Assembly: GCA_964346175.1 (NCBI GenBank)
Contig: CAYFTG010000022.1
Location: 1 to 22,296 of the forward strand
Reading direction: 5' to 3'
Source of the DNA: DTU032 sp964346175
GTDB taxonomy: Bacteria > Bacillota > Clostridia > Saccharofermentanales > DTU023
Length of the DNA: 22,296 nucleotides
In this document: positions 1-7,233 of the stretch, piece after piece
How the letters are laid out: the number at the start of each line of letters is the position of its first letter
Numbering within the stretch: position 1 is the stretch's first letter
Notes under the pieces: generated by a model
The model's input: only the letters and a program-made list of their open reading frames with translations
Databases searched by the model: none
What the model was told of the DNA's origin: nothing
Made by a program: the position numbers and the translations under genes

Positions 1-758
1 TATGCTTTGGCAGCTTGTTCCGACAGTAATGTGTAGCCAAGGCCGCCCTTTACACTATGGAGAGCCATGCTGGTTCCATTCACTTTGGCGACAGTGTTCA
101 GCTCTTCAGGATCGATGTCGAAGGATCTGAAGAAGTTGTATGATTCTTGCCAAGTACCGGAACCTTCTTCGCGTCTAATAAAGGGCCAATTTTGCAGATC
201 TTGTCTATTTACTTTGCCCACAGCACTGAGGTAAGGCTCTTGAGGTGGCGCGATTAGAAGCAAAGATTCCTCGGCTATCTTGGTAAAGAGAAGACCTTCG
301 TAGTCCAGCTTCGTTCCGACAATAGCCAGATCAGCGCGGTGTTCATAAACAGCTGTGGCTGCTCCTGTGCTATCGGTTTCGATGATGTCGTATGACAAAT
401 CGGGAAATTCCCCCTGCAGTTGCGGCAGGGAATCCGGGAGGAAGTACAGGGCCGGTATGGTTGAAACTGCGATCCGTAAAGTGTTATCTGTCTTTGCAGC
501 TAAAGCACATAAGTCAATCTCTGCTTCGTTCAGTAAAGCAAGGATCCTTTTTGCGTAATCGTAGAGAATGTTTCCGGCATCAGTTGCAGCAGAAGATTTC
601 GTTGAACGGACTATCAACTGTTGAGACAATGCGTCTTCCAGAGAGTTGATATGGGCACTTACAGTTGGTTGTGACAAACCTAATTTTTCGGCAGCTTTAG
701 AGAAACTGCCGCTTTCAATTACGGTTACAAAGGATTTGAGGTCACGAAGTGTAAGCAT
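1..758 (-). CDS. LysR-family transcriptional regulator (3' end cut by window start)
   Basis: I translated this on the minus strand from the ATG at 758-756; 252 codons are open before the window edge, so the last few dozen residues of a usual 290-300 residue LysR protein are missing. The N-terminus (MLTLRDLKSFVTVIESGSF, then SKAAEKLGLSQPTVSAHIN) is a classic LysR winged helix-turn-helix. The rest reads as the periplasmic-binding-like effector domain, including WPFIRREEGSGTW near residue 200. It would bind DNA as an oligomer and respond to a small ligand; the ligand is not predictable. It is divergent from the phosphoribosyltransferase-like gene at 961, a common arrangement for a LysR protein and its target, but the 202-base gap does not prove control. 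No Shine-Dalgarno precedes the ATG. No other start fits the family N-terminus. Confidence 0.93.
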   Translation of the reverse strand, partial: MLTLRDLKSFVTVIESGSFSKAAEKLGLSQPTVSAHINSLEDALSQQLIVRSTKSSAATDAGNILYDYAKRILALLNEAEIDLCALAAKTDNTLRIAVSTIPALYFLPDSLPQLQGEFPDLSYDIIETDSTGAATAVYEHRADLAIVGTKLDYEGLLFTKIAEESLLLIAPPQEPYLSAVGKVNRQDLQNWPFIRREEGSGTWQESYNFFRSFDIDPEELNTVAKVNGTSMALHSVKGGLGYTLLSEQAAKA

Positions 759-960
759 TCATTCATAATAATACGTTAAGAACGGATTTCGTCAACTCTT
801 TTTACTCAAAATGCTAAAAGTTTAGGAAAACAGGTGATACTACGCACTGCAGTGGGATGTTATAAAGTGGATGAGCAATTGATTTCAGAAACTTAGCAGC
901 GATAAGTAGGTTTTTGAACTTAGTGAAAAACTCTTCTGATAAAGACAAGAGGATGCAAAG
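759..960. other. Divergent intergenic region between lysR and the PRTase-like gene
   Basis: These 202 bases hold the lysR promoter at the left end and the ribosome site of the rightward gene at the right end (AAGAGG near 947-952). In the middle there is a perfect 10-base palindrome, CACTGCAGTG (845-854), just before a TATAAA (861-866). The palindrome could be part of a LysR operator, but no convincing -35 accompanies the TATAAA, and palindromes of this length occur by chance. Confidence 0.35.
765..795 (-). promoter_or_regulatory. Sigma-A-type promoter of the lysR gene
   Basis: On the minus strand, TTGACG (795-790) is followed after 16 bases by TATTAT (773-768). A second overlapping TATTAT (770-765) sits at a poorer spacing of 19. 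With the first, transcription would start near 760-761, only two or three bases before the ATG at 758, giving an almost leaderless mRNA. This agrees with the lack of a ribosome site. It is a consensus reading only. Confidence 0.55.
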
Positions 961-1857
961 ATGACACTACTTCTTAAGGAGATCATTGAAACCAAGGCTT
1001 TGCAGTTTGCTGAAACAGATAAGCCCTTTTGGTATACGGCTGGAAATTTCGGCCCCTATTACATCAATACACAATATCTTTATGGCTCGGCTGCGGAAGC
1101 GGAAGTTCTGCTGAGAGAGATTGAAGCGGAATTAGAGTGGATGCCTTCTTTTTACTATCGCTTGCTTGTGGCTGTCCAAAAGCAGATCGAGATGAATGAA
1201 ATCTATAAGAAGGTAATTGACTTAGCTGTCGAGAAATTGAAGAGATCTTTTGACTTATCCCAAGTTGATCTAATATCCGGAGGCGAGAGGAGAGATTATT
1301 TTTTCTCCATTGCTATTGCCAATGTTCTAGGCAAGCCTCATCTAAGTATAAGAAAGGATAAGTCGACCTGTTTGCACGCGTATGAAAATAGTTCCGGATG
1401 GGGAGGTACATTAATGCAGGCAAATGGTTATTCCTGCATAGCTCAGCCGGATCTAGAATCTAAGAGAATCCTGCATATAGTTGACATTATTGCCAAGGGC
1501 TCATCGTGGGTGCAAATCTGGCTTCCGGCCGTAGAAGATCTAGGCGGCAAGATTAAATTCGGCTTTGCGGTCATGGATCGTAGTCAGGGCGGTCTACAGA
1601 TATTAGCTGAACACGGTATTGAAGCAGTGGCTTTGGAGGAAGCAAACAGCTCCCTGTTTAAAGCAGCACATAGAGTAAATGCAATCAGTGATTATCAGTT
1701 TGAGCTTGCTACAAACTATCTGCAAAATCCCGCAATTTTCGAGCAGGACTTCCTCCGTCGCTATCCTGATTTTCTGGAAAAGGAAATTAGCAAAGGTGGA
1801 GACGCAGCAATTAAAGCAGCGCACTATAAAAAGAGCTTACATGAACGTCTAATTTAG
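961..1857 (+). CDS. Orotate phosphoribosyltransferase-like protein, role unclear
   Basis: This 298-residue protein has type I phosphoribosyltransferase features. GPYYINTQYLYGS (about residues 31-43) resembles the N-terminal substrate-side segment of PyrE, DLISGGERRDYFFS matches an OPRT-like core strand, and ILHIVDIIAKGSSW occupies the place of the PRPP-binding loop. That loop is degenerate: PyrE usually has a D-D/E pair followed by a T-G-G/T-S turn, while here the acidic pair is reduced to one Asp and the turn reads AKGSS. The protein is also about 90 residues longer than PyrE, and no other pyrimidine gene is nearby. It may be a PRTase with another substrate or a binding-only relative. AAGAGG stands about eight bases before the ATG. 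It runs convergent with pyk, 11 bases away. Confidence 0.72.
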   Translation: MTLLLKEIIETKALQFAETDKPFWYTAGNFGPYYINTQYLYGSAAEAEVLLREIEAELEWMPSFYYRLLVAVQKQIEMNEIYKKVIDLAVEKLKRSFDLSQVDLISGGERRDYFFSIAIANVLGKPHLSIRKDKSTCLHAYENSSGWGGTLMQANGYSCIAQPDLESKRILHIVDIIAKGSSWVQIWLPAVEDLGGKIKFGFAVMDRSQGGLQILAEHGIEAVALEEANSSLFKAAHRVNAISDYQFELATNYLQNPAIFEQDFLRRYPDFLEKEISKGGDAAIKAAHYKKSLHERLI

Positions 1858-1868
1858 CTATTAAAATC

Positions 1869-3290
1869 TTATTCCACCACTTCAGCCCTAATTGTGTTTG
1901 TGGTACCACTACGACCACTAGCTGAGCCACCGGCCAAAACAATGGTGTCTCCGACATGAACCAAGTCAGACAGTTTGGCCACTTCGACAGCTTGGCGGAA
2001 GACTTCGTCCGTAGAGGAGGCAACGGGAACTAAGTAGGGTCTAACACCCCAGTTCATGTTCAGCTGCTGTTGTGAAGTTTCACTAACCGTCATAGCAAGG
2101 ATAGGGCAGGCCGGACGGAAACGAGAAATCAGGCGAGCTGTTGTTCCGCTGAATGTCATAACGACTATGGCTGCAGAATCCAGATCTTTAGCTGTTGAAG
2201 CCGCAGCATGACTGATTGCATCGGGAACATTGTCGCAAATATATTCCCGCGAATCTTTATCCATGTCGGCCCAGTAATCAATTTCACTCTCAACACCCAA
2301 AGAGATGCGAGCCATTGTTTCTACAGATTTTACAGGATATTTACCGATAGCTGTTTCCCCTGAGAGCATCAGGCAGCTTGTTCCGTCTAGGACAGCATTT
2401 GCTATGTCGGAAACTTCAGCTCGTGTCGGGCGGGGATTGTAGATCATTGAATCTAACATCTGTGTGGCGATGATAGAGGGCTTACCGCTACGATAACACT
2501 GTTCAATCAATCTTTTTTGCACCATGGGGACGTGTTCAGGGGCAATCTCGACTCCCAAGTCTCCACGTGCGACCATCAAACCATCTGAAGCTAGGATTAT
2601 TTCATCGCTATTATCGATGCCCTGTTGATTTTCAATTTTGGCAATGATCTTAATCGCCTGTCCGCCCTCATTGTCCAATGCCGCACGCGCTTGAGATATA
2701 TCCTCAGCACTGCGGGCAAAAGAGACGGCGATGTAATCGACTTCTTGTTCGACTGCAAAACGGATATCGCTGTAGTCCTTCTCGTCCAAAGCAGGTAGGA
2801 GGGAGGGAGTGTTGGGAAGGTTCACACCTTTGAAGTCGGAAAGTTCTCCGCCGACTACGACATTGGTGCGGACCACTTCGTTCTCAATACTAACTACGAT
2901 CAGCTCGATAAGGCCGTCGTCAATGAGGATAGGAGTTCCGGGTTTAACTGCGTGGTGAAAGTTTTCAAAACTCACACTCATCTTTGTCGAATCCCCTATA
3001 GTTTCTTGGGAGTATATGTCGAAAACTTGTCCGGGAAGCAATTCTACGCGACCGCCAGCGAAGGTTCCGGTGCGAATTTCCGGCCCTTTTAAATCTAGGA
3101 GAATAGCGAGCGGTAGCCCGGTCTCTTGGCGCAATTCTTTGATTGAATCTATGATGGCGGCATGTTCTTCTTGGGTGCCGTGAGATCGATTAAGGCGGAC
3201 TACATCCATCCCGGCCTGTGTTAACTGCCGTAAGGTATCTATGTGTGAGGATGCCGGGCCGATAGTGCAGATAATTTTTGTCATTCGCAT
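1869..3290 (-). CDS. pyk: Pyruvate kinase, short form
   Basis: This enzyme converts phosphoenolpyruvate and ADP to pyruvate and ATP in the last step of glycolysis. The 473-residue protein covers the TIM barrel, the inserted B domain and the C-terminal regulatory domain, but lacks the extra PEP-utilising-like domain that extends many Bacillota enzymes to about 585 residues. Visible motifs are DLKGPEIRTG (66-75), AKIEN with the catalytic Lys218, ARGDLG with metal-binding Asp244, and TQMLDSM. The KGPE glutamate is typical of potassium-dependent enzymes, although Leu replaces the usual preceding Thr. The active-site segment reads RLNRSHG where RLNFSHG is usual. AGGAG lies about seven bases before the chosen ATG; a second ATG two codons on is possible. 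A large spaced gap separates it from the divergent vWA gene. Confidence 0.97.
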   Translation of the reverse strand: MRMTKIICTIGPASSHIDTLRQLTQAGMDVVRLNRSHGTQEEHAAIIDSIKELRQETGLPLAILLDLKGPEIRTGTFAGGRVELLPGQVFDIYSQETIGDSTKMSVSFENFHHAVKPGTPILIDDGLIELIVVSIENEVVRTNVVVGGELSDFKGVNLPNTPSLLPALDEKDYSDIRFAVEQEVDYIAVSFARSAEDISQARAALDNEGGQAIKIIAKIENQQGIDNSDEIILASDGLMVARGDLGVEIAPEHVPMVQKRLIEQCYRSGKPSIIATQMLDSMIYNPRPTRAEVSDIANAVLDGTSCLMLSGETAIGKYPVKSVETMARISLGVESEIDYWADMDKDSREYICDNVPDAISHAAASTAKDLDSAAIVVMTFSGTTARLISRFRPACPILAMTVSETSQQQLNMNWGVRPYLVPVASSTDEVFRQAVEVAKLSDLVHVGDTIVLAGGSASGRSGTTNTIRAEVVE

Positions 3291-3597
3291 ATTTTTTCTC
3301 CTAAGTAATCAGCTTATGTCTACTAAGAAATTTTCGTATGAGATCCATAATTGTGCCACCGAAAAAATACTAATTAATCTCGGCTAAAGTGGAAAAATTT
3401 TCTATGTTTTTGAGTATAACAGAACTGTTTACAGAATTTGTACCACAAGCCTCACAGCTTATTTGGGGGTATAATCATTAAGTTGAGATTATGTTTTTGT
3501 TGTCTATCTAGTCATTCGCACAGCAATAATGTTATAATCATAATTTAAATAGTGATTATTGAGTACAGACATCAAATAGAAAGTTAGTGTTTTATTT
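3291..3597. other. AT-rich divergent intergenic region between pyk and the vWA gene
   Basis: These 307 bases hold no plausible gene. Two rightward TATAAT -10-like boxes are visible (3470-3475 and 3533-3538), but neither has a good -35 at 16-18 bases. The second lies 60 bases before the ATG at 3598 and is the better candidate for the operon promoter. Leftward, the AGGAG ribosome site of pyk is at about 3299-3303. I could not settle on a pyk promoter. No terminator or riboswitch was recognised. Confidence 0.4.
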
Positions 3598-5268
3598 ATG
3601 AGATGCCATAATTGCGGGCAGGAGAACGAGAATAGCAGTACTTCCTGTATTTTCTGCGGCAGTCCGCTGACGCCGGAAGATGCAATAGAGGAAGATGCTA
3701 TTGATTATTCTGCAGCGGAACAGGGATATAGCCGAACAAAAGTGTCGAGAACAAAATTTTCCATAATTATTTCTGCATTAATAATCTTGCTTCTTTTGCT
3801 TTTCATTTTTCAGATTTATCGTAGATTAACAGCTGATAATAAGGAGGCATCGGAACTGTTTCAAGAAGTGACTGTGCACGAACCGCCCTTATTATTGCCG
3901 AGCACCCCTACGGAACCTACTGCGCCTACTGAGCCTACTACTAACCCGAGCAGTTCTTCTACTGCGATCACAAGTAGCACGGATGCACAACTGCAAATTA
4001 CGACTAGCAGCAGTACAACAGCAAAAACTGTTCCCAGCACGACCAAAAGCAGCTCGCATTCTATCAAGGTCAATACCATACCCGTAACAGAAGTTGGCTC
4101 CAGCCTCGATGTTGACACTAGCGATACCGATTCTAGCGAGACGGCCAGTACAACTGAGTCTACGACAAGCACAACGGTCACGAGTACATCGGTCACGAGC
4201 ACAACGACAGAGGGAACTAAGCCGGAGCCTTCTGCAGTAGTGCGTATAGATCGGGTGGATTCTTCTGAAGCGCCTCTTGTTCGGCTCGATTATGCAATTA
4301 GAATTGATGACGATGAGGAAGGTAGGCCTTTTCTAGATACAGACCAGTTAACACTGCGGATTTTTGAGAAAATGTCCGGCGATGATCATGAATGGGTAGA
4401 GCAGATTCCTCTGCATATTAAGGAAACCTCAAATATCACCTTTGTTGTTGATTTCTCAATAGACGCAGGAAGTTCTATTAAAAATCAACTGCAAATATTT
4501 ATCGGGAAAATGAACCTAAATCACGATAAATCCCAAGATGAAGATGCGGAAAGTGAAGATGAGGAAGAGGAGTTTGAACAGGAAGAGCCGAGAACGGTTC
4601 AAAATGATTGGGATATGTTTTCCTTAATCAGCTATGGTGACAGCGTGGATACACGGACAGAACTGACACCGTACTATTTTGACGCTAAAAAGGCAATCCA
4701 AGGCAGCAGTTCTACCAGTGTAGAAAAAATATTACTACACGATGCCATGCTTAATGCAATTAATTTATCAAGTGAGGCAGAGCACGCTTCTGCTGTTATT
4801 CTTACTGATGGAAGGCATGCCGGAAGCGAGAAGACCCTTGCGGACGTGGAAGAATTAGCAAAAGAAAAAAAGATCCCCGTGCACATAATCTATCTTAACG
4901 ATGAAGAAAATCCGGATAGAATTGGCGAACGATATGACAAGGCTGAACTGGAAGCATTTGCTTTGCGCACCGGAGGAGCTCTTTGCTCTGTCTCTGAGCA
5001 AGAGGAGTGGGCAGAAAATTTAGCGCTCTCACTTGAATCAGCTCTGCAGCGAGATCGCGAAGGAACCTTTTTAACTTATGAGTCTACTCATGTATCATCT
5101 GAGGCGGGAAGCAAAAATTCTGTACGCATAGACTTATTCTTCGTGGATGAGAAGGGGAAAGAACATTCTCTGGCTTTTGATACTTCCGAGTACACCGTTC
5201 CTGATAAAGAGCTAGAAAGTTCAGGGATAGGTTTCAATACACAGAATCGTATTCTGATTAGAATATAA
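3598..5268 (+). CDS. Zinc-ribbon, membrane-anchored von Willebrand A domain protein
   Basis: The architecture of this 556-residue protein is unusual. A short zinc ribbon with Cys3, Cys6, Cys17 and Cys20 comes first, then one strongly hydrophobic membrane segment (about 54-74), then a Ser/Thr/Pro-rich stalk (about 98-208), then a vWA-like domain (about 215-490) and a beta-rich tail. In the vWA part the metal site is partly kept: DFSID at 285-289 stands where DxSxS is usual, and LTDG holds Asp404. An acidic insert (about 310-332, nearly all Asp/Glu) lies inside the domain. The zinc ribbon should be cytoplasmic and the vWA domain outside. Family knowledge suggests protein or matrix binding by vWA; the partner is unknown. 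It is the first gene of the hprK operon; its stop codon overlaps the hprK ribosome site. Its own ribosome site is weak. Confidence 0.8.
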   Translation: MRCHNCGQENENSSTSCIFCGSPLTPEDAIEEDAIDYSAAEQGYSRTKVSRTKFSIIISALIILLLLLFIFQIYRRLTADNKEASELFQEVTVHEPPLLLPSTPTEPTAPTEPTTNPSSSSTAITSSTDAQLQITTSSSTTAKTVPSTTKSSSHSIKVNTIPVTEVGSSLDVDTSDTDSSETASTTESTTSTTVTSTSVTSTTTEGTKPEPSAVVRIDRVDSSEAPLVRLDYAIRIDDDEEGRPFLDTDQLTLRIFEKMSGDDHEWVEQIPLHIKETSNITFVVDFSIDAGSSIKNQLQIFIGKMNLNHDKSQDEDAESEDEEEEFEQEEPRTVQNDWDMFSLISYGDSVDTRTELTPYYFDAKKAIQGSSSTSVEKILLHDAMLNAINLSSEAEHASAVILTDGRHAGSEKTLADVEELAKEKKIPVHIIYLNDEENPDRIGERYDKAELEAFALRTGGALCSVSEQEEWAENLALSLESALQRDREGTFLTYESTHVSSEAGSKNSVRIDLFFVDEKGKEHSLAFDTSEYTVPDKELESSGIGFNTQNRILIRI

Positions 5269-5281
5269 GGAGCATAATGCT

Positions 5282-6250
5282 TTGCATAATTCAGCTATGG
5301 TATCACTACAACAAATCATTGATGATTTCAATTTGAGGGTAATATACTCAGCTAAAAATTTAGATGAGATCATGATTTCAGTCGCAGATGTAACAAGGCC
5401 GGGACTACAGTTGTCCGGATATTTCAAACATTTCGGACCTGACCGCATCCAGATCATCGGTAATATGGAAATTTCATATTTAAACTCTTTGTCGGAGAAA
5501 GAGCAGATCAGCAGTCTAAGTCACCTTATGGCCACCGGAATTCCTTGCCTTATTTTGAGTCGTCATCATGATGCTTCGACCGCGATGCTTTACACTGCCG
5601 AGAAATACGACGTACCCTTAATTCAAGCAGACGAAACTACAACTTCTTTCTATGCTTCATTGGTGAAGTATCTTAATGTCGAGCTTGCTTCTCGCACCTC
5701 GATTCATGGGGTCTTGATTGAAGTCTTCGGCGAAGGCGTCCTTATTACAGGTGACAGCGGAGTCGGTAAATCGGAGACAGCGTTGGAATTGGTTAAGAGG
5801 GGGCATCGCCTGATTGCTGACGACCTGGTAGAAGTGCGTCGGGTTTCTGATACGACTTTAGTCGGCAGAGCACCGGAAATAATCAGGCATTTGCTGGAGA
5901 TTAGAGGTCTGGGCATTGTTGACGTCAAAGAGCTTTACGGTGTTTCCTCCGTTAAACAGCAAGAAAATATTAACGTCATCATTAATCTTGAGCTGTGGCA
6001 AGAAGGCAAATTCTATAACCGTTTGGGTAACGAGGATGAAACTACAACCCTTTTGGGTATTGATATCCCGTCCGCAACCATTCCGATACGGCCCGGTCGT
6101 AATTTAGCGATTATTGTAGAGGTAGCCGCAATTAATCATCGACAAAAAATGATGGGTTATAATGCGACCGATGCTTTGACGGACCGGGTTTTTAATGCGC
6201 GTGAACAGGAAAAATGGAAGACGCAAAGCCCAAACAGTGGAAAGAATTAG
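5282..6250 (+). CDS. hprK: HPr kinase/phosphorylase
   Basis: This bifunctional enzyme phosphorylates or dephosphorylates HPr on Ser46 and so controls carbon catabolite repression through CcpA. Its 322 residues match the family length. The N-terminal domain runs to about residue 135. The catalytic domain shows HGVLIEV (His142), the P-loop GDSGVGKS (157-164), the acidic pair D180-D181, the HprK signature LLEIRGLGIVDV (about 204-215) and the late PIRPGRNLA segment. The start is a TTG: AAGGAG at 5267-5272 is nine bases before it, whereas the first in-frame ATG at 5297 is 24 bases away. The ribosome site overlaps the upstream stop codon, so translation is probably coupled to the vWA gene. murB follows directly. 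Confidence 0.97.
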   Translation: MHNSAMVSLQQIIDDFNLRVIYSAKNLDEIMISVADVTRPGLQLSGYFKHFGPDRIQIIGNMEISYLNSLSEKEQISSLSHLMATGIPCLILSRHHDASTAMLYTAEKYDVPLIQADETTTSFYASLVKYLNVELASRTSIHGVLIEVFGEGVLITGDSGVGKSETALELVKRGHRLIADDLVEVRRVSDTTLVGRAPEIIRHLLEIRGLGIVDVKELYGVSSVKQQENINVIINLELWQEGKFYNRLGNEDETTTLLGIDIPSATIPIRPGRNLAIIVEVAAINHRQKMMGYNATDALTDRVFNAREQEKWKTQSPNSGKN

Positions 6251-6255
6251 CAATT

Positions 6256-7203
6256 ATGTTTGAAAAAAAAGAAGCACTTAATGAACTGAAGAAAATTAGC
6301 AACCTACTCGTAGCTGAAGATGTTTCAATGGCTCGATCGAGTAATTTCAGATTGGGCGGACCAGCTGATGTCTATATCAGGCCCTTGACAGAAGACGCCT
6401 TCGTGGTAGCAATTCAAATGATTCGTCGGAAAGCATGGCCGCTTACCGTTTTGGGCCGTGCTACTAACGTTCTAATCTCGGATCACGGCATCAGAGGAAT
6501 TGTCTGCCAACTCTCGCCGGATCTCGCCGATATAGTTGTGGAAGGTGAAATCATGACTGCTTCTGCCGGTGCCAGGCTCTCGGACATTGCTGCCCGTGCT
6601 GCTGCAGAAAGCTTGGGTGGACTGGCTTTTTCCAGCGGCATACCAGGCTCAGTCGGAGGTGCTGTGGTCATGAACGCCGGCGCTTATACGGGGAAAATGG
6701 AAGATGTTGTTGTCCGCACTAAATACATAGATAGGGAAGGTGAAGTCCGTTTCCTGGAGAAAGAAGATCACGACTTTCACTATCGCGGTAGCTTTTTTAA
6801 TGATCATAAAGATCATTTCGTTATCAATTCAAGTTTCCAACTTAAACCAACAGCTGCTAAAGATATTTATGACGAAATGGCTGATTTGTCCCTGCGACGT
6901 TATCAATCTCAACCTCTTAATTACCCTTCAGGGGGCAGTGCCTTTAAGCGCCCGCCCGGAAATTACGCGGGGAAATTAATTACTGATGCAGGGCTTAAGG
7001 GCTTCTGGAACGGTCACGCCGGTGTCTCCGGAAAGCATGCGGGTTTCATTATTCAGGACGGCAAGTCATCAGCATCCGAGGTTTTAGAAGTATTTCGCAT
7101 TGTACAGGAACGGGTCTATAAGCAGTTTGATGTGATGCTCTATCCGGAAGTTAAATTCATTGGAGACTGGCAGGAAGAACTGCCGCAAAGAGATTCAGAG
7201 TAA
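6256..7203 (+). CDS. murB: UDP-N-acetylenolpyruvoylglucosamine reductase
   Basis: MurB reduces UDP-GlcNAc-enolpyruvate to UDP-MurNAc using NADPH and FAD, the second committed step of peptidoglycan synthesis, in the cytoplasm. The FAD-binding part shows NFRLGGPADV and GRATNVLISD (the second usually reads GGGSNLL), then GIPGSVGGAVVMNAGAY. The substrate domain has YPSGGSAFKRP with the proton-donor serine, and YPEVKFIG with the C-terminal catalytic glutamate. The type II form typical of Gram-positives is indicated. The start is uncertain: ATG 6256 gives 315 residues and begins five bases after the hprK stop. ATG 6214 would overlap hprK by 37 bases and has AGGA only three bases before it. I chose 6256 on family length. 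Confidence 0.95.
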   Translation: MFEKKEALNELKKISNLLVAEDVSMARSSNFRLGGPADVYIRPLTEDAFVVAIQMIRRKAWPLTVLGRATNVLISDHGIRGIVCQLSPDLADIVVEGEIMTASAGARLSDIAARAAAESLGGLAFSSGIPGSVGGAVVMNAGAYTGKMEDVVVRTKYIDREGEVRFLEKEDHDFHYRGSFFNDHKDHFVINSSFQLKPTAAKDIYDEMADLSLRRYQSQPLNYPSGGSAFKRPPGNYAGKLITDAGLKGFWNGHAGVSGKHAGFIIQDGKSSASEVLEVFRIVQERVYKQFDVMLYPEVKFIGDWQEELPQRDSE

Positions 7204-7233
7204 AGCTTAAGCTCCGGATTGGACAAGGGAAAA

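Noticed and set aside
3470..3538. Two TATAAT boxes as full promoters of the vWA operon
   Set aside because: Neither has a recognisable -35 at usable spacing or a TGn extension; kept only as candidates in the intergenic entry.
3861..4202. A 113-codon minus-strand frame rich in Val and Leu
   Set aside because: It mirrors the Ser/Thr-rich stalk of the vWA protein; the codon repeats make an open antisense frame by composition.
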